From Streptomyces turgidiscabies Car8 (GTDB lineage: Bacteria > Actinomycetota > Actinomycetes > Streptomycetales > Streptomycetaceae), in NCBI RefSeq assembly GCF_000331005.1, contig NZ_AEJB01000019.1, positions 1-39,928 of the forward strand: a DNA stretch of 39,928 nucleotides, given 5' to 3'. Both the position numbers and the translations under genes were made by a program. The notes beneath the pieces were generated by a model that was not told where the DNA came from, searched no databases, and saw only the letters and a program-made list of their open reading frames with translations. Shown here one piece after another: positions 7,984 through 15,397 of the stretch (position 1 is its first letter; each line of letters opens with the position of its first letter).

Positions 7984-8460
7984 TCAGGTCAGACGGGTGC
8001 GGTCGGCCGCCACCTGCGCCCGTTCCGCCAGCGCCCACAGCTCGCCCCGCAGCCGCGCCACCTCGCCCCCGCTCAGCTCCGTCGCCGCGAGCAGCGTGCC
8101 CGGTACGCGCGCCGCGCGCTCCCGGAGTTCGTCGCCGCGCACGGTGACGCCGACGGACACCGACCGCTCGTCCAGCGCCGACCGCTCCCGGCGGACCAGC
8201 CCCGCCGCCTCCAGCCGCTTGAGCAGCGGCGAGACCGTGCCGTAGTCGAGGCACAGGGCGGCGCCCAGCTCCTTCACGGTCACCTCGCCGCGCTCCCACA
8301 GGACCAGCAGCACGAGGTACTGCGGGTAGGTGAGGCCCAGCTCGTCGAGGAGCGGGCGGTAGGCGGCGGTCATCGCGCGCTGGGCCGCGTACAGCGCGAA
8401 GCACAGCTGGTCGTCGAGGCGCGGCGACCCGGGGTTGTGCGCGTCCTCTTGTTCGATCAC
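7984..8460 (-). CDS. ohrR: MarR-family organic hydroperoxide sensor OhrR
   Basis: A 158-residue MarR-type winged-helix repressor. The N-terminal LDDQLCFALYAAQRAMTAAY carries the reactive cysteine C20 in the position used by OhrR proteins to sense hydroperoxides. The winged helix follows (LTYPQYLVLLVLWERGEVTVKELGAAL, then GTVSPLLKRLEAAGLVRRERS and the wing DERSVSVGVT). In known systems, oxidation of this cysteine releases the repressor from the ohr promoter. Here ohrR precedes ohr on the same strand, whereas in the studied S. coelicolor pair the two are divergent. It lies 37 nt after the end of the ECF ATPase gene. Confidence 0.92.
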   Translation of the reverse strand: MIEQEDAHNPGSPRLDDQLCFALYAAQRAMTAAYRPLLDELGLTYPQYLVLLVLWERGEVTVKELGAALCLDYGTVSPLLKRLEAAGLVRRERSALDERSVSVGVTVRGDELRERAARVPGTLLAATELSGGEVARLRGELWALAERAQVAADRTRLT

Positions 8461-8497
8461 GCGACCATTGTCACGGACGCCACGAGTGTTATGAACG

Positions 8498-9292
8498 TCA
8501 CGGGGTGCGGATGGCGGAGACCGACCGCGGGTCGAACCCGAACGGCAGTTCCAGACGATGGGCGCGCATCAGGTCGTCGTCGGCCAGGAGGTCGCCGGTG
8601 GGGCCGTCGGCGGCGATGACACCCTCGCTGAGGACCAGCGCGCGCGGGCACAGCTCCAGGGCGTACGGCAGATCGTGCGTGACCATGAGGACGGTGACGT
8701 CCAACGACCGCAGGATGTCGGCCAGTTCGCGGCGCGAGGCGGGGTCGAGGTTGGACGACGGCTCGTCGAGGACGAGGATCTCGGGCTCCATGGCGAGCAC
8801 CGTCGCCACGGCCACCCGGCGTCGCTGCCCGAAGGACAGATGGTGCGGCGGCCGGCCTGCGAAGTCGGCCATCCCGACCAGGTCGAGGGCGGTACGGACG
8901 CGCTGCTCCAGTTCCTCGCCCTTCATCCCGGCGGCGGCCGGCCCGAAGGCGACGTCCTCGCGCACGGTCGGCATGAAGAGCTGGTCGTCGGGGTCCTGGA
9001 AGACGATCCCGACCTTGCGTCGGATTTCGGCCATGTGTCGCTTGCCGACAGGCATCCCGGCGACGGTGACCGTCCCCGCCCCGCCGGTGAGGATGCCGTT
9101 GAGGTGCAGCACGAGCGTCGTCTTGCCGGCCCCGTTGGGCCCGAGCAGCGCCACCCGCTCACCGCGCCCGACCGAGAAGTCGACGCCGAAGAGGGCCTGG
9201 TGGCCGTCGGGGTAGGCGTAGGCCAGCCCGGCCACTTCGAGTGAGGGGGAGGAGAGCGAGGGGGACGCGGGGAGTGGGGTCGAGGTTGTCAC
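8498..9292 (-). CDS. cbiO: ECF transporter ATP-binding protein (CbiO/NikO type)
   Basis: The cytoplasmic ATPase that powers the metal uptake system encoded by this operon. The 264-residue protein has the full ABC set: Walker A GPNGAGKTT at residues 51-59, Q-loop VFQDPDDQLF, signature LSFGQRRRVA, Walker B ILVLDEPSSNLD, and switch histidine MVTHDL. The Q-loop form DPDDQ is typical of CbiO/EcfA ATPases. GTG 9292 overlaps the cbiQ stop by 4 nt (GTGA), so I prefer it to ATG 9301, three codons upstream. A single ATPase gene means the motor works as a homodimer. The metal is argued from the operator upstream of the operon. Confidence 0.93.
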   Translation of the reverse strand: MTTSTPLPASPSLSSPSLEVAGLAYAYPDGHQALFGVDFSVGRGERVALLGPNGAGKTTLVLHLNGILTGGAGTVTVAGMPVGKRHMAEIRRKVGIVFQDPDDQLFMPTVREDVAFGPAAAGMKGEELEQRVRTALDLVGMADFAGRPPHHLSFGQRRRVAVATVLAMEPEILVLDEPSSNLDPASRRELADILRSLDVTVLMVTHDLPYALELCPRALVLSEGVIAADGPTGDLLADDDLMRAHRLELPFGFDPRSVSAIRTP

Positions 9293-10050
9293 AGGGCCCA
9301 TCCCAGCAGACAGACGGCGAGCGCGGCGACGGGCAGGGCGAAGGCGTACGACCACTGCGCCCGGGACGCGGTCACCTCGTCGATGACGGGCATCGAACCG
9401 GCGTACCCCCGGCTCACCATGGCCAGATGTACGCGCTCGCCCCGCTCGTACGACCGGATGAACAGTGCCCCGGCGGACTTCGCCAGCACCCCCCAGTGAC
9501 GGATGCCCCGCGCCTCGAAGCCCCGTGACTCCCGGGCGATCCGCATCCGCCGCATCTCGTCGGCGATGACGTCGCCGTACCGGATCATGAAGGACGCGAT
9601 CTGCACGAGCAGCGGCGGAAGCCTGAGGCGTTGGAGCCCGAGGAGCAGTTCGCGCAGCTCGGTGGTGGAGGCGAGGAGTACGGAGGTGGCGACACCGAGG
9701 GTGCCCTTCGCGAGCACGTTCCAGGCGCCCCAGAGCCCGTTGACGCTCAGCGACAGGCCCAGGACGTCCACCCGTTCGCCCTGGGCCACGAACGGCATGA
9801 GCACGGCGAAGGCGACGAAGGGGATCTCGATCAGGAGGCGCCTGAGCAGGAAGGCGGCGGGCACCTGGGCGGCGCGGGCCACGGCCCCCAGCAGTACGGC
9901 GTACACCGCGAAGGCCCACACCGCCTCGCGCGGGGTGGAGACGACCACGATCACGAAGGTGAACGCGGCGGCGAGCTTGGTGTGCGGCGGCAGCCCGTGC
10001 ACGGGGGAGTGCGCGTGCCGGTAGAGCCGGTGGGCGTGTCCGGCGCCCAT
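9289..10050 (-). CDS. cbiQ: ECF transporter transmembrane component CbiQ/NikQ
   Basis: The T-component that couples ATP hydrolysis to the substrate-binding membrane subunit. It has 253 residues and about five membrane segments (for example TKLAAAFTFVIVVV and a C-terminal WSYAFALPVAALAVCLLGWAL). Both cytoplasmic coupling motifs with the Ala-Arg-Gly-like signature are visible: ARESRGF and AMVSRGY. These dock into the ATPase. Its ATG lies one base after the stop of the upstream permease gene, and its stop overlaps the ATPase start, so the three genes form one tightly coupled operon. Confidence 0.92.
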   Translation of the reverse strand: MGAGHAHRLYRHAHSPVHGLPPHTKLAAAFTFVIVVVSTPREAVWAFAVYAVLLGAVARAAQVPAAFLLRRLLIEIPFVAFAVLMPFVAQGERVDVLGLSLSVNGLWGAWNVLAKGTLGVATSVLLASTTELRELLLGLQRLRLPPLLVQIASFMIRYGDVIADEMRRMRIARESRGFEARGIRHWGVLAKSAGALFIRSYERGERVHLAMVSRGYAGSMPVIDEVTASRAQWSYAFALPVAALAVCLLGWAL

Positions 10051-10051
10051 G

Positions 10052-11122
10052 TCAGACGCTCGTCGGTGAGGCGGTGGGGGTGGTGTCGCTCGTGGCGCTG
10101 CGCCTGCGGACCGCCCAGAAGACGCCCGTCCCGGCGACGACCGTGACGCCGACGCCGATCACACCGGCGAGGCCGCCGGACAGCCGGCCGTCAGTGATGC
10201 CCTCGACGCTGTAGTCGGCGAGCGGGGAGTCGGCGGCGGCGTGGTCCTCGACCTTGGCGTCGATGCCCTTGTCGGCGGCGACCTTCTCCAGGCCGTCCGG
10301 GCTGGCGGAGGCGTAGAAGCTGACGACACCGGCGAGGACGAGGGAGGCGGCGAGACCGGTGAGCCAGACGGTGCGGGTGCGGTGGGCGCCGGCGGGGGAG
10401 GGGGCGGGGGTGAGCTGCGGCTGTTCCGGTGCCGCGTCCACCAGTTCGCCGCCGACCCGCAGTTGGAGCTTCTGGCGCAGGCCTCGGGCGCCGTACACGA
10501 GATCCGGCCGTACGGCGATGACGGCGCCGACCGTGAACGCGGTGATCGCGGCCTCGCCGAGCCCGATCAGGACGTGCACGCCGACCATGGCGGTGAGGAC
10601 GCGCCCGATCGGTACGTCCGTCGTGCCGCCGATCGCGTAGACGAGCGTGAAGGCGAGGGCGGCGGCCGGTACGGAGAGGGCGGCGGCGACGAAGGCGGAC
10701 ACGGTGACCGAACGGCGCTTCTTGGGAAGCACCTTCACCAGCCCGCGGAAGGTGGCGTAGGCGACGACCGTCGTCACGACGGCCATCACCGTGATGTTCA
10801 CGCCGAGCGCGGTGAGGCCGCCGTCCGCGAAGAGGATGCCCTGCATGAGCAGGACGACGGACACGCACAGGACCCCTGTGTAGGGGCCCACGAGTATCGC
10901 TGCGAGCGCGCCGCCCAGCAGGTGTCCGCTGGTTCCGGCGGCGACCGGGAAGTTCAGCATCTGCACGGCGAAGATGAACGCGGCCACCAGGCCGGCGAGC
11001 GGCGCGATCCGTTCGTCCAGCTCGCGCCGGGCGCCGCGCAGGCTCACGGCGACGGCACCGGCGGCGACGACTCCGGCCGCTACGGAGACGGGGGCGTTGA
11101 TGAATCCATCGGGCACATGCAC
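10052..11122 (-). CDS. cbiM: ECF metal transporter substrate-binding component, CbiM-CbiN fusion (nickel likely)
   Basis: A 356-residue membrane protein that selects Ni2+ or Co2+. It begins VHVPDGFINAPV; the His at position 2 and the free N-terminus form the metal site in CbiM/NikM. The M domain runs to about residue 220 with VAAGTSGHLLGGALAAILVGP. After a linker (EQPQLTPAPSPAGAHR) comes a second module with two membrane helices and the PDGLEK motif, the hallmark of the small CbiN/NikN subunit. This fused form is known in other actinobacteria. GTG 11122 is chosen because it gives the essential VHVPDG end. No Shine-Dalgarno precedes it; translation is probably leaderless. Confidence 0.92.
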   Translation of the reverse strand: MHVPDGFINAPVSVAAGVVAAGAVAVSLRGARRELDERIAPLAGLVAAFIFAVQMLNFPVAAGTSGHLLGGALAAILVGPYTGVLCVSVVLLMQGILFADGGLTALGVNITVMAVVTTVVAYATFRGLVKVLPKKRRSVTVSAFVAAALSVPAAALAFTLVYAIGGTTDVPIGRVLTAMVGVHVLIGLGEAAITAFTVGAVIAVRPDLVYGARGLRQKLQLRVGGELVDAAPEQPQLTPAPSPAGAHRTRTVWLTGLAASLVLAGVVSFYASASPDGLEKVAADKGIDAKVEDHAAADSPLADYSVEGITDGRLSGGLAGVIGVGVTVVAGTGVFWAVRRRSATSDTTPTASPTSV

Positions 11123-11128
11123 CGTCTG

Positions 11129-11159
11129 ATGATAGTGGCTTGTTGCGAACCTTTCGCAA
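11129..11159 (-). promoter_or_regulatory. candidate promoter of the cbiMQO operon
   Basis: Reading the minus strand, TTGCGA (11159-11154) and TATCAT (11134-11129) can serve as -35 and -10 boxes with a 19-bp spacer. The predicted start of transcription falls on or next to the G of GTG 11122, which would give a leaderless mRNA. The -35 lies inside the palindrome assigned to Nur, so a bound regulator would block RNA polymerase. The spacer is slightly long, so this is a moderate call. Confidence 0.45.
11143..11159. promoter_or_regulatory. Nur box (nickel-responsive Fur-family operator)
   Basis: The sequence TTGCGAACCTTTCGCAA is a perfect inverted repeat: seven-base arms TTGCGAA and TTCGCAA around CCT. 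It fits the published Streptomyces coelicolor Nur consensus, tTGCaa-N5-ttGCAA, in length, spacing and all the strongly conserved bases. It sits 20 bp before the start of the cbiM-type gene, where nickel-loaded Nur would repress uptake. It is also 112 bp before ssgE on the other strand. The motif match is observed; binding is inferred. Confidence 0.75.
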
Positions 11160-11221
11160 GAGCGAGATGAAAGCAATCTGAGGCGTAAATGGGAAAATAT
11201 GCGACATTGGAGAGGAAGTGG

Positions 11222-11260
11222 GTGCGGATCCACAGTTTCCGCACAGGTTACGCAGCGTAA
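11222..11260. repeat. two palindromes in the ssgE upstream region
   Basis: Two perfect inverted repeats lie just before ssgE. The first has arms GTGCGGA (11222-11228) and TCCGCAC (11238-11244) with nine bases between. The second is TTACGCAGCGTAA (11248-11260), six-base arms around one A, and it abuts the AAGGGG ribosome-binding site. Either could be an operator or an mRNA hairpin affecting translation. No published regulator motif was recognised. Confidence 0.55.
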
Positions 11261-11271
11261 GGGGCAGTCTG

Positions 11272-11619
11272 ATGTCCGTAGTCGAGCAGTACGCGCGAGC
11301 CCATATCGTCACGGACACAGCGGACGACGACCGCGACGCGGTGCCGGTGGTCCTGCGCTACGACCCGGACGCCGATCCGCGCGCGGTGCGCGTCGGGCTG
11401 CCCGGTGCTCACGAGTGGACGTTCTCCCGGTCACTGCTGGAGGAGGGGTTGCGGGCGCCTGTGGGGTCCGGGGAGGTGCGGGTGTGGCCGTGCGGGCGGG
11501 TGCAGGCGGTGGTCGAGTTCCACTCGGCGGGGGGTGTGTCGGTGGTGCAGTTCGAGAGGAAGACGTTGATGCGGTTCCTGCGGCGTACGTATATGGCTGG
11601 GGCGCGGGTCAGCAGCTGA
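11272..11619 (+). CDS. ssgE: SsgA-like sporulation protein, probably SsgE
   Basis: A 115-residue member of the SsgA-like protein family, found only in morphologically complex actinomycetes, where members control septum placement, peptidoglycan processing and spore separation. Family features are VPVVLRYDPDADPRAVRVGLPG, EWTFSRSLLEEGL, GEVRVWP and the closing VVQFERKTLMRFLRRTY. The assignment to SsgE rests on context: in S. coelicolor ssgE lies beside the same two penicillin-binding protein genes and pmt. ATG 11272 follows AAGGGG at 11259-11264; an upstream in-frame extension to 11218 is unlikely because the palindromes lie there. SsgE is reported to influence timing of spore dissociation. Confidence 0.9.
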   Translation: MSVVEQYARAHIVTDTADDDRDAVPVVLRYDPDADPRAVRVGLPGAHEWTFSRSLLEEGLRAPVGSGEVRVWPCGRVQAVVEFHSAGGVSVVQFERKTLMRFLRRTYMAGARVSS

Positions 11620-11671
11620 GCTGAGGTCGGGTTGTCTCGCCCCCGCCGCCCCTACCCGTCCCATCCCGTAC

Positions 11672-11690
11672 CTGGGGGCTGCGCCCCCAG
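11672..11690. terminator. hairpin between convergent ssgE and PBP genes
   Basis: CTGGGGGC and GCCCCCAG form a perfect 8-bp stem with a TGC loop. It lies 52 nt after the ssgE stop. A second small hairpin (GGCCC/GGGCC, 11702-11716) follows. There is no T tract, as is common for Streptomyces terminators. It may serve transcription from both sides because the next gene converges. Confidence 0.5.
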
Positions 11691-11718
11691 ACCCCCCTGC
11701 CGGCCCTGAAGGGGCCTT

Positions 11719-11881
11719 GTCCTCAAACGCCGGACGGGCTGAGGGGGCGGGCCTGCGTTCTCACGCGCCGGATGGGCTGAGGGGGCGGGCCTGCGTTCTC
11801 ACGCGCCGGACGGGCTGAGGGGGTGGGCCTGCGTTCTCACGCGCCGGATGGGCTGAGGGGGTGGGAGTGAGTCCTCAGACG
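11719..11881. repeat. 38-bp tandem repeat built on a dispersed Streptomyces element
   Basis: Three full units of 38 bp lie at 11728-11765, 11766-11803 and 11804-11841, and a fourth diverged unit at 11842-11881. Units begin CGCCGGA(C/T)GGGCTGA, continue with a G run and end in TGCGTTCTCACG. The core CCTCAAACGCCGGACGGGCT, at the left edge, is the widely dispersed Streptomyces intergenic sequence; a single copy of CGCCGGACGGGCTGA recurs at 27752-27766. The gene-free stretch 11620-11961 otherwise holds only the hairpins listed at 11672-11716. Confidence 0.85.
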
Positions 11882-11961
11882 CGGGGCGGGTTGGAGGGGT
11901 GGGCCGGCTCGGCTGGACAGAAGCGGTGAACGGGTTGGCGGGTGGGAAACCCCGGGGTCGG

Positions 11962-13650
11962 CTACGACCCCGCCCTCAGTAGCGCTGCCACGATCGGGCC
12001 CGCTGTGCTGCCGCCGTGGCCGCCCTCTACGACCACTCCCGCGCCTGCCAGGTCTCCCCGGTACGCCGTGAACCAGCCGTTCGGCTTGTCCTGGCCGTCG
12101 ACCTCCGCGGAGCCCGTCTTCGCGCCGTAGTTCGGGCCGAGGCCGGACATCGCCTCCGCCGCGGTGCCGTACGCCGCCGTGTACTGCATCAGCTCCCGCA
12201 GCTGCGACAGCGTCGACGACGACATCGTCCGCGCGGCCGTGGCCAACGTACGGCCGTCAACCTCCGGTGAGACCAGGTACGGCTGGTGGAAGACGCCGGA
12301 TCCGACCGTCGCCGCCACCGACGCCATGTTCAGGGGGTTCATCCGCACCCCGCCCTGCCCGATCAGCGACGCCGCCATCTGGGCCTGCGACTGCACCGGT
12401 ACCGAGCCGTCGAAGGTCGAGACGCCGATCGCCCAGTTGTCCATGCCGAGGCCGAACACCTGCTGCGCCTGCTTGGTCAGGCTGTCGTTGTCGAGTTTGG
12501 GCGCCTGGCTGATGAAGGCCGTGTTGCAGGACCGCGCGAAACTCGCCTTGAACGTGCCGCCCTTGATCTCGAACTTGTCGTCGTTCTGGAACTTCCAGCC
12601 GCCGTACGTCGAGAACTTCGGGCACGGATGCGGCTTGTCCGGCGACGCGAGGTCCTTCTCGATCAGCAGCGACGACGTGATGACCTTCATCGTCGAACCC
12701 GGCGCCAACGAGCCCTGGAACGCCGTGTTGAAGCCGTGCGACTGGTTCGCCACCGCCAGGATCTCGCCCGTGGAGGGACGAAGGAGTACCACCGAGGACT
12801 TCGGCTTCTTCAGGACCTGCGCCTCGGCGGCCGTCTGCAGCGCCGGGCTCAGTGTCGTCTTCACGGTGCCAGGCGTGCCCTTGCTCAGCTCCAGCAGGGT
12901 CTTGTCGGCCGCCTTGGCCGCCTTGGACTCCTTGCCGCGCACGACGCGCAGTTCGATGCCCGCCTTGCCGCCGGCCTTCTTGCCGTACTTCTCCCTGAGG
13001 CTGTCCAGAACCGTGCCCAGGGACGGGTACTTGGCGAGCGTCAGCTCACCGCCGTCCCGGTCGACGGCCTTGATCGGCGGGGTGCCGGACTCCCCGGTGA
13101 GGAGTTTGTCGCCGTCCGCCAGGTCGGGGTGGATCACCGACGCGTGCCAGTCGACCAGCGGCTTCCCGTCGGACGTACGACGGACCACGGTCAGGGCGCT
13201 CTCGTAGGTGAGCGGCTTGCTCGTGCCGCCGTACTTCACCGTGCCCTTGACCGTGAAGGGGACCTTGGCGCCCGTCGCCGTGCCCGGGGTGATCGTCACG
13301 CCGGTGATGTGGGCGTCCTTGGTGTAGCCGGTGAGGAGGTTGGTCGCCGACGCGGTGGTGTCGTTCGTCGACGCCGCCGCAGCCGCCACCTTGCCCGTCT
13401 GCCAGGACGTCAGGAACTGCGTGGCGATCGCCCTGACCTGCTTCGCGGGCACCGGGCCCGTCGGCACCGACGGCTTCCTGTCGGCCGTGGCGGCCGTCGA
13501 GGAGCCGTCCTCGGCCGCCGCTCCGCCGCCGTACAGCGCGTACCCGCCGAAACCGGCGCCGCCGACGACCACGGCGATCATCCCGCCGATCACGGCGGGC
13601 CTGGTCTTGCGTGCACTCCGTCGCTCGGCGACGCGCCTTCTGTTGCCCAC
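11962..13650 (-). CDS. penicillin-binding transpeptidase with NTF2-like (MecA_N) domain
   Basis: A class B type DD-transpeptidase of 562 residues that cross-links peptidoglycan outside the membrane. One anchor helix lies at about residues 18-40 (RPAVIGGMIAVVVGGAGFGGYALYGG). An NTF2-like domain follows at about 70-180 (VRAIATQFLTSWQTGKVAAAAAS ... DWHASVIHP), then a linker domain, then the transpeptidase. Active-site motifs are PGSTMK (S-x-x-K, near 318), SCN (near 377) and KTGSAEVDG (near 511), all intact. GTG 13650 has GGAGG about ten bases upstream. It is a close paralogue of the next gene upstream; the two face the same way with 96 bp between. It is not one of the FtsI-type division PBPs. 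Confidence 0.93.
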   Translation of the reverse strand: MGNRRRVAERRSARKTRPAVIGGMIAVVVGGAGFGGYALYGGGAAAEDGSSTAATADRKPSVPTGPVPAKQVRAIATQFLTSWQTGKVAAAAASTNDTTASATNLLTGYTKDAHITGVTITPGTATGAKVPFTVKGTVKYGGTSKPLTYESALTVVRRTSDGKPLVDWHASVIHPDLADGDKLLTGESGTPPIKAVDRDGGELTLAKYPSLGTVLDSLREKYGKKAGGKAGIELRVVRGKESKAAKAADKTLLELSKGTPGTVKTTLSPALQTAAEAQVLKKPKSSVVLLRPSTGEILAVANQSHGFNTAFQGSLAPGSTMKVITSSLLIEKDLASPDKPHPCPKFSTYGGWKFQNDDKFEIKGGTFKASFARSCNTAFISQAPKLDNDSLTKQAQQVFGLGMDNWAIGVSTFDGSVPVQSQAQMAASLIGQGGVRMNPLNMASVAATVGSGVFHQPYLVSPEVDGRTLATAARTMSSSTLSQLRELMQYTAAYGTAAEAMSGLGPNYGAKTGSAEVDGQDKPNGWFTAYRGDLAGAGVVVEGGHGGSTAGPIVAALLRAGS

Positions 13651-13746
13651 AGCTCCCGATCCTCCGCGAAATCCCCAGGGTCCCCGTTGCCCTCATCCAC
13701 CTCAACGACAACGACCACCCTAGAGTCCCGTCCCGCGAGGGTGAGT

Positions 13747-15384
13747 TCAGCCGCCGGTCCGTAGCACGGCTGCGACAATCGGGCCCGCCGCGTCGCCGCC
13801 GTGGCCGCCCTCCTGGGTCATGGCCGCCGCCGCGATGTCACCCCGGAATCCGGTGAACCAGCTGTTCGACTTGGTCTGCCCGTCCACCTCGGCGGACCCC
13901 GTCTTCGCCCCGATGTCCCCGCTCAGCCCGGCCATCGCCTGCGTCGCGGTGCCCTGCGTCGCCGTCATCCGCATCATCTCCTTGAGCTGCGCGGACGTAC
14001 TCGCCGGCAGGCCCTTCGCCGTCGCCAGCTGACGCTTGTCCAGGTCGGGCGAGACGAGATACGGCTGCCGGAACTCACCCGTGATCGCCGTCGCCGTCAC
14101 CGACGCCATGTTCAGCGGGCTCATCTGGACCTGGCCCTGGCCGATCGCGTTGGCCGCCCGGTCCGGGCCGGGGGAGGCGGGGACGCTGCCGTCGAAGGAG
14201 GTGATCCCGGTCTTCCAGTTGTCCTGGCCGAGCCCGAACCGCTCCTGGGCCTCGGTCGTCAGCGACTCGTCGGTGAGCGGGTTCGCCTCGGTGCCGTCGA
14301 TCAGCTTGATGAAACCCGTGTTGCAGGAGCGCAGGAAGTCGTTGGCGAGGGTGGCGTTCTCGTTCGGTGCCATGCCCTTGAGGTTGCTGAAGGTCTGGCT
14401 CTTCCAGACCGCGGTCGGCGTGCAGGGCGCCGGCCCGTTCATCGACGTCACGCCGTTGTCTATCAGCATCGCCGCCGTGACGATCTTCATCGTCGAGCCC
14501 GGCGCCAACGTGCCCTCGAAGGCCGCGTTGAACTGGTCCGCACGGTGGTTGGCGACCGCCAGCACCTCACCGGTGCTCGGCTTCACGGCGACCACGGACG
14601 ACTCGGAGAACTTGAGCACCGCCTTCTCGGCGGCGGCCTGCGCACTCGCGCTCAGTGTCGTCTCCAGCTTGCCCGGCGTGCCCTCGGCGAGGGTCACCAG
14701 CGAGGTGTCGGCGATGTTGGTGTCGGCGTGCCGGACCATCAGCTCGATGCCCGGCCTACCGCCCGCCTTGTCGCCGTAGCGCGCCCGCAGGGTGTCCAGG
14801 ATCGGCCCGAGGGAGGGGTACTTCTCCTTCGTCAGGACCTTGCCGTCGCGGTCCACGGCCTCGATCGGCGGGCTGCCGGCCTCCCCGGTGACCAGCGAGT
14901 CCCCGACGGCCTTGAGGCCGGGATGCACGACCGACGGCTTCCAGTCGACCAGCGCCCGCCCGGTCGTCGTGCCCCGGACGATCGTCAGGCTGCTGGTGTA
15001 GGCGAGCGGCTTGCTCTTGCCCTGGAAGGACACCGTGGCCTTCACCGAGAAGGGCACGGTCGCTCCGGTGGCCGTCCCGGGGGTGATCTTCAGGCCCGTG
15101 ATGTGCGCGGTCGCCTTGTAGTCACTGATCAGGGTGGTCGCGGGCGCGGCGTTGTTGGTGAGCTCGCCGGCGGCCTGCGCCTGCCCCTTCTCCCAGGCCG
15201 CGAAGAACTTCTCGCTGGCCTCCGCGATCTCGTCCTTCGACGGCGGCCCGGTCTTCACGGCCTCCGTACCGCCGCCGCTGTCCTCGTTGAGCGCGGACAC
15301 GATGTTGAAAGCGCCGTACCCGGCCCCGCCGACCATCACCGTGAACACGGACCCGACGATCGCGGCCTTTGCTCCCTTGCGCAT
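13747..15384 (-). CDS. penicillin-binding transpeptidase with NTF2-like (MecA_N) domain, paralogue
   Basis: A second 545-residue transpeptidase with the same architecture as its downstream neighbour: anchor helix at about 6-30 (AAIVGSVFTVMVGGAGYGAFN), NTF2-like domain (ASEKFFAAWEKGQAQAAGELT ... DWKPSVVHPG), dimerisation region, and catalytic domain. The motifs PGSTMK (near 296), SCN (near 354) and KTGSAEVDG (near 493) are all present. Shared phrases such as LAVAN, SFDGSVP, NPLNMASV/SPLNMASV and GHGG...AGPIVAA show a tandem duplication. ATG 15384 follows GAGGGG. A 14-bp hairpin lies immediately before that ribosome-binding site. These paralogues probably have overlapping roles in growth or sporulation. 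Confidence 0.93.
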   Translation of the reverse strand: MRKGAKAAIVGSVFTVMVGGAGYGAFNIVSALNEDSGGGTEAVKTGPPSKDEIAEASEKFFAAWEKGQAQAAGELTNNAAPATTLISDYKATAHITGLKITPGTATGATVPFSVKATVSFQGKSKPLAYTSSLTIVRGTTTGRALVDWKPSVVHPGLKAVGDSLVTGEAGSPPIEAVDRDGKVLTKEKYPSLGPILDTLRARYGDKAGGRPGIELMVRHADTNIADTSLVTLAEGTPGKLETTLSASAQAAAEKAVLKFSESSVVAVKPSTGEVLAVANHRADQFNAAFEGTLAPGSTMKIVTAAMLIDNGVTSMNGPAPCTPTAVWKSQTFSNLKGMAPNENATLANDFLRSCNTGFIKLIDGTEANPLTDESLTTEAQERFGLGQDNWKTGITSFDGSVPASPGPDRAANAIGQGQVQMSPLNMASVTATAITGEFRQPYLVSPDLDKRQLATAKGLPASTSAQLKEMMRMTATQGTATQAMAGLSGDIGAKTGSAEVDGQTKSNSWFTGFRGDIAAAAMTQEGGHGGDAAGPIVAAVLRTGG

Positions 15385-15397
15385 GTGAGTTCCCCTC

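Noticed and set aside
11123..11271. cobalamin riboswitch for the metal uptake operon
   Set aside because: The operon start lies only about 20 bp from the Nur palindrome and no B12-box-like sequence is present on the minus strand.
11719..11881. CRISPR-like array
   Set aside because: The units are contiguous tandem repeats with no unique spacers, and no cas genes are present.
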